64,000 nucleotides of DNA from Pycnococcus provasolii (Eukaryota > Chlorophyta > Pseudoscourfieldiophyceae > Pseudoscourfieldiales), in contig CP150558.1 of the NCBI GenBank assembly GCA_049487715.1, forward strand, positions 682,001-746,000, given 5' to 3'. Below the pieces are notes generated by a model, which worked only from the letters and a program-made list of their open reading frames with translations, made no database searches and had not been told where the DNA came from. Of this stretch, positions 19,293 to 29,728 are shown piece by piece; the first letter of the stretch is position 1, and each line of letters begins with the position of its first letter. The position numbers were made by a program, and so were the translations under genes.

Positions 19293-19871
19293 CTACGAGT
19301 TGGTCTTTTGGATGGGCAGGAACAGTTTGTACTCCGGCGGGAGCTCCTCCTCGCTGTACAGGCGGTCGGAGAAGTAGATGCGTCGAATGCGGCAGTTGGC
19401 GTGAATCTGCACCCGCAGGGTCTCAATGTAGTTCGTGCCGTACGCACGCCTCGTGAAGTCGCTGAGGTTGAACTGAATCTGGTTCCAGCCCTCGTCAAGG
19501 CGCATGGGCATGGTGCAGATGAACGGCTTGACGCGCGTTGTGCTCTGGTAGTTCGAGGCGCGGAAGCGGCGGCGAACGTTCTTGTCGTCCAACACCTGCA
19601 CCTCGAAGCTGAAGTACTTCCGCAAGTTCTTGATAATCATAACCAAGAACGGCAGCTTGATTCCTAACGTCTGCTCCGGGTTGGCGGGGCAGGTGATGTA
19701 GATGGTGCTGACGTTCGTTCCCATGATCTCGAGCACACTGGAGGCGATGTCGCCATCCGTGATGCGCTTGATGTGTCCGTTGGAGACCTTCTTCTCCCAC
19801 AGCTGCAGCGGCTTGCTGCCGATGCTGTAGAGGATGCTCAGAAAGCCGCTCTGGTACGAGTTCTTAAACAT
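19293..19871 (-). CDS. CFAP20: CFAP20 (BUG22), ciliary inner-junction protein
   Basis: The 192-residue product begins [20 protein letters not shown] and runs through [55 protein letters not shown] and [20 protein letters not shown] with almost no difference from the animal, ciliate and algal family, which is about 193 residues long. CFAP20 sits at the doublet-microtubule inner junction in cilia and controls waveform. Its presence implies a flagellate stage or ancestry. The frame is intronless. Its 5' end faces a 1.7-kb gene-free region. Confidence 0.97.
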   Translation of the reverse strand: MFKNSYQSGFLSILYSIGSKPLQLWEKKVSNGHIKRITDGDIASSVLEIMGTNVSTIYITCPANPEQTLGIKLPFLVMIIKNLRKYFSFEVQVLDDKNVRRRFRASNYQSTTRVKPFICTMPMRLDEGWNQIQFNLSDFTRRAYGTNYIETLRVQIHANCRIRRIYFSDRLYSEEELPPEYKLFLPIQKTNS

Positions 19872-21539
19872 GGTGGTGTTTTTCTGCTTTTTTTTTGTTT
19901 ATATGACGAGGGTAGAAAGAATATCTGGCGGGTCTTGCGAGAGAGAGATCTCCTCAAGTCCTCCAGTCTTTGTGTGTTGTCTCACACAAACGGCACGCGC
20001 GCACAGCTAAGCTCCGTCCGCTTTCTCTAAAGGAGAGGAACTAGTTGCAAGCACAAGTAGTAGCAAACAGTAAGACTGAGCGAGCAAAGAAGACACGCGA
20101 GCCAAACAACACGAAGACAAGGCGCGAGAGAGTTAACACCTATAAGGTTAAGCTAACAAACCTCTGCAAGGACTGTGTTTGAGCAGTGTGCACTACCGTA
20201 CAAGCAGTACGAGTAAGTGTGTTTGCGCAATGGCCGAGTCTGGAGTGGGAGGGGAGCGAGCAAGGGCAAGGAGGGAGGCGAGAGAACAGCGAGGGCGGAG
20301 AACTGGGCGAGGACAAAGGGGCGAGGTTGAAAGCGAGAACAGTTGGTTAACCGGGCGCCTTGCAACAAACACCTTGCACCACCTTAGACAAGAAGAGGTT
20401 GCACGAAGACAACAGTCTCTCTCTCTGCGCCCGGGTGAGTTGAGTTGAGGGAAGGGAAGGAGCTTCAGTGAGCTTCACCGAACAAGAACAAGAACAAGGC
20501 CACCTTTCTGCACTGCGAGCACGGCGAACACACAAAGGCAAAGGCCAGGACTCAGTAGCACGACTGCAGAGTGTGTGGGTGAGTGGGGTGCACAGAAGGG
20601 TGCACAGTGCCAGTTGCCAGTGGTGGCACTGGAGTTAGGCAGAGGAGTTAGGTGAGGCTCCTAGCTGCCTCGGGAGGGTTAGGCGAGCGAGCGCGACGGC
20701 TTCTTGAGCGGAAGGAAGGTGTTGCTTCTTCGTTTTCGTTGCAACGTTCAGGCGGTCTCCTTCCTCTTCGACGAGGCACTGCGCTGTGCTCCCATGCTGC
20801 ATGCAACTCCCAATGCACTCATGCAGTGGACTTGCAGTGGACTCTTCCTTCTCTCCTCTTCCCTTCTCTTCTCTGTGCTGTACTGCTGCAATGCGCGCGA
20901 CTTGTGTTCACGTGCGACAAATACATAGTCTAGGACTCGTTCCTGCTCCATGCAAATTCTTTGCTTGCAACTTGCAAGTCGCCTTCTTCGTCTGGGTGTC
21001 TGGGTCTCGGGCATGAGCCTCCGAGGCGCAACCTGACCTGTCTCGGTCTCGGTCTTCAACGACTCCACGGCTTCGTCGTCGTCGTCTGCCAGTCGTCGTC
21101 GTCGTCGATGCATTTGCAACGGACTGGCCTGCTGAACTTTGAACTGGCCTGCTGTTAACGCCTGGGTTGGGCCTGGTAGACGACGACCTCTGGATGTTTG
21201 GTTCGGTCTTCGTTTGGGTAAGGAAAGGTTAGTCCACCTCGCATGAATAAAAGTCGTGTGTCGTGTGCTGTTAACGACTGGATTTGCAACGGGTCGTTCA
21301 TCCACGAGGTGGGGGAGGCCGCGGGCGGGAGGCTCGACCGGCGCGGCATGTCCGTTCCCACTGCGGCACGAGCAACGATCACATTTTGCTGTTAAGGTTG
21401 AAAATGCAAACCCCCAACCTCCTTCCGTATTCATGGGGAGCGGCCCTACCCTAGCCCTAACCCTAACCCTAACTTTTTGAGCTCCTCTCCGGCCATCTTC
21501 CAGCCATAGTATTTGGACGTCGATCCCTAACCACCGCCC
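19872..21539. other. 1.7-kb gene-free region between CFAP20 and TFIIS
   Basis: No frame here has the codon bias or domain content of neighbouring genes. It contains purine-rich stretches (about 20250-20330), the direct repeat AACTGGCCTGCTG near 21125-21160, several CTGTTAAC motifs (about 21150-21275), and a CCCTAA array at 21443-21473 lying about 66 bases before the TFIIS ATG. It is the largest gap in the window and could hold an unannotated RNA or long leaders. Confidence 0.6.
21443..21473. repeat. CCCTAA telomere-type array upstream of TFIIS
   Basis: About five units in CCCTAA orientation with CCCTAG variants lie just upstream of the TFIIS start codon. Confidence 0.85.
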
Positions 21540-22454
21540 ATGTCCGTCTCAAAGGCTGCGCGCAACCTGCTCGCGCTCGTCACCAAGGCTAAGGAAGCGA
21601 GTGCGAGTTCCGATGACTCTGAGGTAAGCAGGTGCGTGGATATTCTTGCCACGCTGAAAACTGACGCGAGCGTCTCGCCAGCGGTGCTGATGGAGGCGCC
21701 GGAAATTGGAAAGACGCTGAAGGTGCTGAAAAAGCACGCCAACGAAAAAGTCGCCAAGTCGGCGGTGGAAGTGCTTTCGGCTTGGAAGGCGCTCATCGCG
21801 GGCGACGCGGCGGCAGCAGCACCTGCCCCCAAGGCGGCATCAGAAGCGCCCGTGAAGTCGGAGAAGCCCGCCAAGTCACCTCCGCCGCCATCCGCCTCCT
21901 CCGGCGGCGACGAGCTGCCGCCGTCGACGAACGACAAGGTGCGTGACGCGTTCGCGAAGAAGTTTGTGGAAACGCTCCAGCTTGCCCGCTCGGAGCTTCC
22001 GGACGACGAAAAGGCGAGCGCTTCTGGCGCGGACGTTGCGACACTCGCATCACGCGTGGAGGCGGAGGCGTTCGCGAAGTTTGGTTCGGACAGCGCAAGC
22101 AAAGAGTACAAGGCGAAGATTCGAAGTTTGGTGTTCAACCTGCAGGACAAGAAGAACCCAGACCTGCGACGGCGTGTGTTGGTGGGCGACGTCGCGCCGG
22201 AGAAGCTTGCTCACATGTCCGCGGACGAGCTCGCTTCTGACGCTCTGCGGCGGGAGAAGGACAATATGCGGGAGCACGCTCTGTTCGAGTCTGAGCGCGG
22301 CGCCCTCAATGTGGCGACGACGGACGCGTTCAAGTGCGGGAAGTGCGGTAAGCGCAAGTGCGCGTACACGCAGGCTCAGACGCGGTCGGCGGACGAGCCG
22401 ATGACGACGTTCGTGACTTGCATGAACTGCAACAACCGGTGGAAGTTCAGCTGA
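21540..22454 (+). CDS. TFIIS: Transcription elongation factor TFIIS
   Basis: The 304-residue product has all three TFIIS domains. Domain I (LW-type helical bundle, about residues 5-85) includes SVSKAARNLLALVTKAKEA and KTLKVLKKHANEKVAKSAVE. Domain II (about 130-250) includes NLQDKKNPDLRRRVLVGDV and MSADELASDALRREKDNMRE. Domain III is the C-terminal zinc ribbon: CGKC..., the acidic hairpin RSADEPMTTF with the catalytic Asp-Glu pair, and CMNCNNRWKF. TFIIS enters the Pol II secondary channel and stimulates cleavage of backtracked RNA. The acidic pair and four Cys are intact, so it should be active. Confidence 0.96.
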   Translation: MSVSKAARNLLALVTKAKEASASSDDSEVSRCVDILATLKTDASVSPAVLMEAPEIGKTLKVLKKHANEKVAKSAVEVLSAWKALIAGDAAAAAPAPKAASEAPVKSEKPAKSPPPPSASSGGDELPPSTNDKVRDAFAKKFVETLQLARSELPDDEKASASGADVATLASRVEAEAFAKFGSDSASKEYKAKIRSLVFNLQDKKNPDLRRRVLVGDVAPEKLAHMSADELASDALRREKDNMREHALFESERGALNVATTDAFKCGKCGKRKCAYTQAQTRSADEPMTTFVTCMNCNNRWKFS

Positions 22455-22993
22455 TCCACATGTGCGAAACTACCCGTACGTCGTTGTTGTTTTCTTTTCC
22501 CATCCATTTACAGGTAACCTGTGTGTAATAACACCAAAACATGCATGATAAGAGTATGTACACTATGCATAGCCTCACTCGTGTAAGGCTTGAAGCGCGT
22601 GTCCCAAGATCCCGAACGCCGACCCGAGCTCGCCCTCGCCGACGAAAAGAAACTTCAGGAACTCACCTAAGGTAAAATATGCCTTGACCTGAACCCCGGT
22701 ACTTGAACCCGGAAAGAGAGAACGGAAAGAGAGCGAGTTAGGGTTTTCCCTGCCCCCGTCCCAAACCCTAGCAAGGCAAGTTAGGGTTACTTCTCCGCCG
22801 AGTTCTTTTCCGCCCCCGGCTGCCCGGGGTGCGGTGAGGCGTTTTCCCGTCCTTATCCGATTACTGTAATTGAGGAAGGGAAGGGGGCCTTGAAAAGCGC
22901 GTGGCCTGCTTTCCCTTCCATTCCGCCCCTGTTCTGTTCTTTCTGGCTCTCATTAATTCTTCCCCCCTCCGCTCCGCACCTCAATCTTCGGCC
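22455..22993. other. Intergenic between TFIIS and FtsH11, with TTAGGG-like motifs
   Basis: GTTAGGGTTTTCCC, AAACCCTAG and GTTAGGGTTAC motifs lie at 22738-22790, 200 bases upstream of the FtsH11 ATG. A short exon-like frame on the - strand (22575-22664) is treated as a finding. Nothing else is visible. Confidence 0.5.
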
Positions 22994-25774
22994 ATGGCGG
23001 CTTTGAAAGTACCTGCTGCTCGTGGTGTTAGTGGGACACCTCCTCGTGGGCTTTGTGGGCTTTCCCTTCGCTCCGCCCGTGCCCGTGCCCGTGTTCATGG
23101 TCATGGTCATGGTCGCTCTCCTATTCGTCATGTGACCCATGATTCTCCATCAGTGGTGCGTCCTTCCTCATCGTCATCGTCATCGTCATCTTTCTCTTCG
23201 TCTTTACCGTTTTTGGGGGTGGCATCTTCCCGGGTTCCAGTGAGGGTGGTGTGCGCAACTTCTTCGTCAGCAGGAGGAGGAGGAACATCGTCATCATCAT
23301 CCTCAGGAGGAGGAGGATCCTCAGCGTCACAGGATAAGAGTAGTAAGAACAGTTCGTCACCGCCGTCGTCGTCCTCAAAGGCCGCGGCGGAAGCTGCTGC
23401 AGCCGCAACTGCGACGACGACGACGATGGAAAAGGAGGAAAAGACTTCTGAAAAGAAATCAGCCGGTGAAGAAGAAGAAGACGAAACATCGTGGCGCGCT
23501 CGTCTCGCCAAATCCACGTCGTCGGCGGGAAATACCCTAAAGCGCGTCGCGGCTGTTCCCGCACGCGCGTGGGAAAATAGGCCGTGGGGACGGATCCCCA
23601 GACTTCGCAAAAAGGTGGAAAAAGATCCCGCCGACGGAGCGGCGCAGCTCGAATACGTGCTCGCACTCTCCAAGAGAAGCCCCGACGCGGCAGTCACGTA
23701 CGTCGAGGCGACGGACGTCGCGACAGGGGCTGGCATCGTCGCCGCGTACCTCTCGTCGCTCGTCAAGGCGGGAAAGATGACGGCGTGGGTGTCGCCCGCA
23801 CCCTTGCCATCCGCGGCAGCACGTGACACCGCCATGGCTACGCTGCTCGACAACCTGCGTCAACGCGCGTCGCCGAAAATGGCTGCGGACGGAGAAGCGG
23901 ACGTCGGAATCGGCACAACTGCAACCAGGCCGCTGCACGTCGCCATGCCTGCGTCGTGGTCCTTCGTACCAGGCGCTGCCGCCGGCAACACAACCACAGC
24001 CGTCGCAGCGGCTGCACCTCCGGGAAACCCCTTCCTGCGCTTCCTGCGCGACGTGCTGTACACGATGCTCGTGCTCGTATTCGTGAGCATACTGTGGCTG
24101 TGCAGCGGCGCTGCGCTGCGACGATCGCTGCAAGGCCCGTCAACGTCGTCTGCGACATCATCCTCAGCCACCACGTCCTCCTCCTCCACCTCCTCCTCCT
24201 CCGCAAATAACAATGCACCATCCTCCTCAGCCTTCCCGCCTGGCCTACCAAGCAGCATCGTCGGCGGCAACAAGGACAACAAGGATGGCAAGTCGTCGGA
24301 CGGCGCGAATGCCGGCGGTTCGTCATCAGCCAAGGAGAGTCCGTACGCGCCCAAGGAGTACAACAAGGAGACGATGGATGCGAAGCACATCAAGTCGTTT
24401 GCCGACGTGAAGGGATGCGACGAGGCGAAAGAGGAGCTTGCGGAAATTGTCGACTACCTGCGCAATCCTGCCAAGTTCAGCCGGCTTGGCGGCAAGCTGC
24501 CAAAGGGAGTCCTGCTAACAGGACCTCCGGGAACGGGGAAAACTCTGCTCGCCAAGGCTACGGCTGGCGAGGCGGGAGTTCCGTTCCTGTACCGCTCGGG
24601 AAGCGAATTCGAGGAGATGTTCGTGGGAGTGGGAAGCCGGCGTGTGCGCACGCTGTTCCAGACGGCGAAGAAGAAGGCCCCGTGCATCGTATTCATCGAC
24701 GAGCTCGACAGCGTGGGTGGATCGCGCAAGCAGTGGGAGAGTCACACGCGCAAGACGCTGAACCAGCTTCTTGTGGAGATGGACGGCTTCGAGGCGAATG
24801 AGGGCGTGATTGTGCTCGCGGCGACGAACCTGCCAGAGTCGCTCGACGCGGCGCTGACGCGTCCTGGCCGATTCGACCGGCACGTCGCTGTGCCCAATCC
24901 CGATGTCAAGGGTCGTCGCGAAATCCTCGAACTTTACCTCCAGGACAAGCCGTACGACAAGACGTCCGTGAACATCGACGCACTGGCGAGAGGAACGACC
25001 GGCTTCTCCGGCGCGGATCTGTACAACCTCGTCAACACCGCCGCGGTGCAGGCGGCAATGGAGAACCTCAACGAGATTACCGGCCCAACGCTCGAGTTTG
25101 CGAAGGACAAGATTCTCATGGGCGCCGAACGAAAGAGCGCGGTGATCAGCGAGGAGAATCGCAAGCTGACCGCCTACCACGAGTCTGGTCATGCGATCGT
25201 CGCTCTGCTGACACGCGGCGCGTACCCTGTGCACAAGGCTACGATCATGCCGCGTGGAAACGCGCTCGGGATGGTGATGCAGCTGCCCGACAAGGACGAG
25301 ACGTCGCAGAGCAAGCAGCAAATGCTCGCTCGCCTCGACGTCTGCATGGGCGGTCGAGTCGCAGAGGAGCTCATCTTTGGTTCGGACATGGTCACGACAG
25401 GTGCACGCGGTGACCTGCGTTCGGCGACCAGCCTCGCTCGCCACATGGTCATGCACTGTGGCATGAGCGACGAGGTTGGCCCCGTTTACATCTCCGACGA
25501 GGACCGTTCGTCGGCGCACTCCACCATCTCGCCGTCGCTGCTAGCGAAGGTGGACACGGAGGTGATGCGACTGCTGCGCGAGGCTGACGCGCGCGTGAGC
25601 CGCCTGCTCAAAGCTCACGAAAGCGACCTGCACAAGCTCGCAGGTGCGCTGCTGGATAAGGAGACGCTCGATGGTTCGACAATACGCGGCCTTCTGAGCC
25701 CGACCCTGCAAGCCAAGGCGGAAGCTGCAGGCAACAAGCTTGATGCAAAAAAATCTGTAAAGCGCACTGTGTAG
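22994..25774 (+). CDS. FTSH11: FtsH11-type ATP-dependent zinc metalloprotease
   Basis: The 926-residue product starts at ATG 22994. A long Ser/Gly-rich leader with transit-peptide character precedes one clear membrane segment (about residues 350-372, [20 protein letters not shown]). The AAA module has Walker A GPPGTGKT (about 510), Walker [10 protein letters not shown] (about 565) and an Arg-rich second region ([20 protein letters not shown]). The M41 protease has HESGH (about 729) and the later [14 protein letters not shown] that carries the third zinc ligand. [14 protein letters not shown]-like and [16 protein letters not shown] segments, together with the single membrane span, match plant FtsH11, found in plastid and mitochondria, better than thylakoid FtsH1/2/5/8. 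It degrades membrane proteins and supports heat tolerance in plants. Confidence 0.9.
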   Translation: MAALKVPAARGVSGTPPRGLCGLSLRSARARARVHGHGHGRSPIRHVTHDSPSVVRPSSSSSSSSSFSSSLPFLGVASSRVPVRVVCATSSSAGGGGTSSSSSSGGGGSSASQDKSSKNSSSPPSSSSKAAAEAAAAATATTTTMEKEEKTSEKKSAGEEEEDETSWRARLAKSTSSAGNTLKRVAAVPARAWENRPWGRIPRLRKKVEKDPADGAAQLEYVLALSKRSPDAAVTYVEATDVATGAGIVAAYLSSLVKAGKMTAWVSPAPLPSAAARDTAMATLLDNLRQRASPKMAADGEADVGIGTTATRPLHVAMPASWSFVPGAAAGNTTTAVAAAAPPGNPFLRFLRDVLYTMLVLVFVSILWLCSGAALRRSLQGPSTSSATSSSATTSSSSTSSSSANNNAPSSSAFPPGLPSSIVGGNKDNKDGKSSDGANAGGSSSAKESPYAPKEYNKETMDAKHIKSFADVKGCDEAKEELAEIVDYLRNPAKFSRLGGKLPKGVLLTGPPGTGKTLLAKATAGEAGVPFLYRSGSEFEEMFVGVGSRRVRTLFQTAKKKAPCIVFIDELDSVGGSRKQWESHTRKTLNQLLVEMDGFEANEGVIVLAATNLPESLDAALTRPGRFDRHVAVPNPDVKGRREILELYLQDKPYDKTSVNIDALARGTTGFSGADLYNLVNTAAVQAAMENLNEITGPTLEFAKDKILMGAERKSAVISEENRKLTAYHESGHAIVALLTRGAYPVHKATIMPRGNALGMVMQLPDKDETSQSKQQMLARLDVCMGGRVAEELIFGSDMVTTGARGDLRSATSLARHMVMHCGMSDEVGPVYISDEDRSSAHSTISPSLLAKVDTEVMRLLREADARVSRLLKAHESDLHKLAGALLDKETLDGSTIRGLLSPTLQAKAEAAGNKLDAKKSVKRTV

Positions 25775-25970
25775 AAATGATTGCCAAGTTTTTTTTCCCC
25801 TTCTCTTTATTTATAACCAATTCACCAAATCCGATATGCCTGGGGAGAGATGCGTGCAAAAATCATTTCGTTAATTACATTCGTAAGATATCAAAGTAAA
25901 CCAATACAACTCAATTTCAAGGAGACCTCTCCAAGAAAAAAAAATGGGGGGGAAGGGAGGGCAACTAAGG

Positions 25971-27680
25971 TTATGTGAGATTAGCAACAATCACCCATGG
26001 GCCAGACGGCTCAGGTGCGTTCAGGTCACGGAGCGCCTCCTCCATGCACGACGACATCTCGCCACACGTTCGAGCGCCGCGCACATTCGACACACCCATA
26101 CCTCGAGCGAGCTCCTCCCACTGCAGAGGGGGATCGCCAAGGTCCGTCATCGACCGAGATGCGGGGCCGGAAGCCTGGATACGCTGGCGCATGAGCTCAA
26201 TCTTGAGGATCTGGTACGCATTGTTGAAGCACACGATCGTCAGCACACGAAGGCGCTCTCGCGCCTGCGTCCACAGCGACTGACATGTATACATGCCCGA
26301 CCCATCAGCCTGCAGGTTAATGACGACGCGGTCGGGGCAAGCTACCGCGGCACCAACCGCCATGGGCATGCCAATGCCAATCGCGCCGCCGGTGAGAGCA
26401 AGGTGCGAGAATGGCGGGCACTTCGCGGATGCATCCCAGTACGAGCCGCCACTCGTGAGCGACTCGTCGACGAGGATGGTGTTCTCTGGCTGGTGGTGCG
26501 CGACAATTGTGCACAGATGTGGCCCGCTGAGCTTGGCATCTGACGCGGGCAGAGCCGGCCTGCTGACGCCGCTTGGTGGGCACATCGAGCCTCGGCAGTT
26601 CACGCCGGGCGTGATCGCCTCTGAGCCAAGCTCTTTCTCTAGCAGGTGAAGCGCACCCGTAACGTCGAATCCGGTGTCAACCTGCCAGATGTGGTCGTCG
26701 CCAATAGGAGGCAGCATGTCGTCGCTGGGCCCGTCCTTGTATCCAAACAGCGCCACGGGAAGGCGCGCGTCCAAGCAGAGCACCTCGTGGTACTTGGCAA
26801 ACTCCGCCTTCGCTTCCTGCGGGAAGTATGGAATGCGCGTCGCGAGCGGGAAGCCCGCACCGCGATCGACTCGCGCAAATGCGTTCTCGATGATGACGGA
26901 CGCCTTGGACGGCCCACCGAGCGATGCGGCAATACGCCCCACCGCCTTGAACGCGTCGCCGACGAGTGCCTCGCCGCCGGCGTACAGCAGGATACGCTTG
27001 TTCTCGGCACTCGCGCGCTTGAGCGCCTGGGCGCACGCCGAGAAGAATTCGCGAGCACCCTCGTCAGGAAGGATGCGTGTTTCGCCGTGGTGATGGTCGG
27101 CAGGTGCCGGCGCCGGCGCCTCGACGACGTGCGTCGGCGGCGCGTCGGACCCGTCCGCCGCCTCCCACGTGCGATCGTGCGGCATAACGAGCGTCGCGAT
27201 GCGGCTCCCGTTGACAACGTTGGGCACCTGCACGGCGTCGACGGCTGCCGTTAAGTCGTTCGGAAGTGCGCCCGGCGCGAGGCTCACATGCACGTGCTTG
27301 CTAACCGTCTCCGCGAGCTTCACGACGTCCATCTCCAGCAGGCTATCCTTGCCGCGGTGCCACGTCGCCATCTCCCCGACGAGCACGACGATGGGCGAGC
27401 CCGCACGCCGAGCGTTGTGCAAGTTTGCGAGTCCGTTTGCGAGTCCGACTCCCAGGTGCAGAAGGACGAGCGCCGGCTTGCGTGCCATTCGCGCGTACCC
27501 GTCCGCCGCGCCTGTGCACACGTTCTCGTGCAGTCCTAGCACGCCGCGCATGTCAGGCGAGGAGTCCATTGCGCCGACGAGCCACATTTCCGTGGTTCCT
27601 GGGTTGGCGAAGCAGACTTCTACCGATGCGGCTACGGAAGATGCGAGCAGGGCGGCGGCGCCGGTGGAGGTGGACGCCAT
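25971..27680 (-). CDS. ThDP-dependent enzyme of the acetolactate synthase/benzoylformate decarboxylase superfamily
   Basis: The 569-residue product has the three-domain layout of the family. The N-terminal Pyr domain has NPGTTEMW and GLHENVCTGAADGYARM, with the Glu that activates the cofactor at about residue 52. The middle domain spans about 190-370. The C-terminal PP domain has the ThDP motif INLQADGSGMYTCQSLWTQA ending in CFNN about 30 residues later; here the usual first Gly of GDG is Ala, as I recall for this uncharacterised subgroup. There is no transit peptide, so it is unlikely to be the plastid branched-chain acetolactate synthase. Substrate is unknown; a 2-oxo acid decarboxylase or carboligase is inferred. 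Confidence 0.8.
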   Translation of the reverse strand: MASTSTGAAALLASSVAASVEVCFANPGTTEMWLVGAMDSSPDMRGVLGLHENVCTGAADGYARMARKPALVLLHLGVGLANGLANLHNARRAGSPIVVLVGEMATWHRGKDSLLEMDVVKLAETVSKHVHVSLAPGALPNDLTAAVDAVQVPNVVNGSRIATLVMPHDRTWEAADGSDAPPTHVVEAPAPAPADHHHGETRILPDEGAREFFSACAQALKRASAENKRILLYAGGEALVGDAFKAVGRIAASLGGPSKASVIIENAFARVDRGAGFPLATRIPYFPQEAKAEFAKYHEVLCLDARLPVALFGYKDGPSDDMLPPIGDDHIWQVDTGFDVTGALHLLEKELGSEAITPGVNCRGSMCPPSGVSRPALPASDAKLSGPHLCTIVAHHQPENTILVDESLTSGGSYWDASAKCPPFSHLALTGGAIGIGMPMAVGAAVACPDRVVINLQADGSGMYTCQSLWTQARERLRVLTIVCFNNAYQILKIELMRQRIQASGPASRSMTDLGDPPLQWEELARGMGVSNVRGARTCGEMSSCMEEALRDLNAPEPSGPWVIVANLT

Positions 27681-27946
27681 GGAGCGCAGTGATCAGCCTA
27701 GGGCCCTGTGGAGGTGTGGGGGGGGCGTTACTGGGGGAGGGGAGGTAACGCAAAAAAAGTGAGAAGGAAGCACCCCCTATGAGTAACCACACCGGACCGG
27801 GTTAGGGTTAGGGTTAGGGTTAGGGTTTGGGTTCGGGCCCCTCCCTCCCCCTCTCGTAGTCGGCCTTCGTTCAGGACTGAATTCCTCGACCAGTCCCTTG
27901 ACTGACTTGTCAAGTGATCTGCATAATTTTCTTTAGATGGCCGGTG
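27681..27946. promoter_or_regulatory. Divergent promoter with TTAGGG array
   Basis: Positions 27800-27830 hold four TTAGGG units plus variants on the + strand, about 120 bases from the ThDP-enzyme ATG. Composition becomes AT-richer after about 27870, where the mosaic region begins. Confidence 0.65.
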
Positions 27947-29064
27947 ATGATGATGGCGTTCCTCCTCCTCCTCCTCCTCCTCGTCCTCCTCGTCGTTGGT
28001 GGTCAACAAACAGCTTGTCCGCCTTGTCGTCATTGACGGAAGCTACGGTGCCCAGTGGGTTACGAAACAGAAGGTAATCAAATACTTGTGTCGCGCCTCA
28101 GGCGCGGCGGTAACATACCCATAAGGGACGTGAATGCAAACCACCTCAGGCCGCTCCCTTACCATAAGGGGAATGACCAAATCCAACAATTCAAACCAAG
28201 GGCTGGTAACCACTCCTAACAAACTATAACGAGACCAAATAACCAAACCAAAAGATATCGTCCAAGAACCTTATCAACAAAGATATCAACAAAGATCTTG
28301 TCCAAGTATAAAACCAAACCATGTATGGCCCAATCTCAGGACGGTAGAGACACCGTTCAAGAGTGGGTCCATAAACAAAAAGAAAGAAACCATTCGAAGG
28401 AGAACCGATCACCCTCTTCAAGGTCGCGACTGACATCAGCGGCGATCCTTCTGCCATCACCGTCGCGTCATTCCCATGCATCACTACCTCGTCCCAGAGT
28501 GTCGATTTTGACTTTGGATCTGGAGAACTCCCAAATCTTGAGGAGGTTCGCTTCGCCAACTGGGTGACAGGACCTGCGGGGGAATTCGGGGTACGTGCAC
28601 TCCTCCTCCTTACTTGCTTTCCCTTCGACCCTTCCTCCTTCTTCTTGGTGCTCTGCCTTATGTTCTTCTACAATAATATGGCGTGTCTTCGACAGCACAC
28701 ACACAAAATATTTGGTAGCACCTCACTAACAAACCAATTCACAAATTCACAACAACACAACAACCATTCGTATCATCAAACGACAAATAATAACAACAAC
28801 AATAGTTCGAGGACTTTGGCGGGCAAAGCTCTTTGACGAGTATCTACGCGCCTCGTCTTACGGGTACCCAGAGTTTGGACATCTTCGTACGTATCCCTTT
28901 CAAAAGCACAATCGACTTTTCAACTGATTGCACAAAACTCACCATGTACTCACCACTCAACGACACATACAAAACAACACCCCTCCCTGAACACACAGAT
29001 CGGAGGCAACCCGAATCTCGCAGAGGTGGACTTGTGTGCGCTGAAGGAAGCGGAAAGCGTCGAA
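27947..29064 (+). pseudogene. Secreted leucine-rich/receptor L-domain-like gene piece, four exons, no confirmed 3' end
   Basis: Exon-like segments with GT-AG borders are 27947-28073, 28400-28590, 28806-28886 and 28999-29064. Exon 1 starts Met-Met-Met-Ala-Phe followed by a Leu/Val run, a signal peptide. Exons 2-4 read in frame with phase-0 joins: FPCITTSSQSVDFDFGSG, LPNLEEVRFANWVTGPAGEF, FEDFGGQSSLTSIYAPRLTG, then SLDIF/IGGNPNLAEVDLCALK. This resembles LRR or receptor L-domain repeats, one repeat per exon. With the strongest exon-1 donor (28074) there is an in-frame TGA at 28034; weaker donors inside GTTGGTGGTC avoid it and keep phase. After the last donor (29065) no in-phase exon follows before the purF fragment. 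Exon calls are by eye. Confidence 0.4.
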
Positions 29065-29134
29065 GTACGTCTCACTCTCACTTTTGTATACAAAAATATA
29101 TTATATCGCTATGGATCGACTGCCAAGTATATAC

Positions 29135-29412
29135 GTGACCATGCCTGATGCGTCTTGTCCTCGGTGCTGGAGCATGAGCAGTGCTTCGTAGATATCTTTC
29201 GAGCATCCCCCGGAGCCAGGCTGCAGGACGACGCCGACAATGCCGCAAGCACGAGAAACTTCCCTGTGACGAGGGGAACGACGACGACCTAACCCTAACC
29301 CACGACGACCACGAGCACCACCACCACCATTGTGACGACCACGAGCACCACCTAACCCAAACATTGAAGTTGACGGAAACGGAAACGGACGGTGAGCCTG
29401 ATAGAGCGACAT
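29135..29412 (-). pseudogene. First-exon fragment of glutamine-PRPP amidotransferase (purF)
   Basis: On the - strand, an ATG at 29412 opens a basic, Gly-rich leader and then CGIVGVVLQPGSGG followed by DIYEALLMLQHRGQDASGMV. This is the N-terminus of PurF: the nucleophile Cys, processed to residue 1 in the family, and the HRGQD glutamine-site motif. The frame stops at a GTATAT donor-like site (29134). No further exon of the enzyme follows downstream on the - strand before the ThDP gene at 27680, so the rest of the glutaminase domain and the whole PRTase domain are absent. The leader codons contain a TTAGGG-like string. It lies antisense between the L-domain exons and the cysteine-rich ORF, so it looks like an inserted or rearranged copy. 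Confidence 0.65.
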
Positions 29413-29468
29413 TGGATTCTAAGAGTATTCTATTCGTGGAAATTCCAATTCCAAAGGCTGATTCCTAG

Positions 29469-29728
29469 GGGAAAGCGCGTCGTGCGTCAACCAACAATTC
29501 CTCGACGCGGACCTTAGTTCGTTGGTGACTGGATCGTTCTCTGGGTTTTCTGACGGGGTTTGCTATGGAGGAACCGATCCTCCTGAGCCTCCCCTGAATG
29601 CCCCCACAGTCTGCGGAGTGGAACAAGGCGGTCTCTTCACCACAGCTGGATGCTCGGTGACGTCCAAAGCCTGCAAAAATCCCAAAAATACCAAAAAAAC
29701 CAAAAAGGGAAAAAAAAACAAGCCTTAA
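29469..29728 (+). CDS. Cysteine-rich exon-like ORF, possible terminal exon of the L-domain gene
   Basis: After a TCCTAG acceptor-like site, the frame reads ESASCVNQQFLDADLSSLV, TGSFSGFSDGVCYGGTDPPE and APTVCGVEQGGLFTTAGC, then a Lys/Asn-rich end and a stop at 29726. Cys spacing and composition look like a secreted protein. It would enter at phase 1, which does not match the phase-0 end of the 28999-29064 exon, so either an exon was missed or the pieces do not belong together. No family recognised. Confidence 0.3.

Noticed and set aside
28034-28036. TGA read as selenocysteine because selD is in the window
   Set aside because: No SECIS element can be shown, the protein is not a known selenoprotein, and alternative donors remove the codon. 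Kept only as a low-scored finding.
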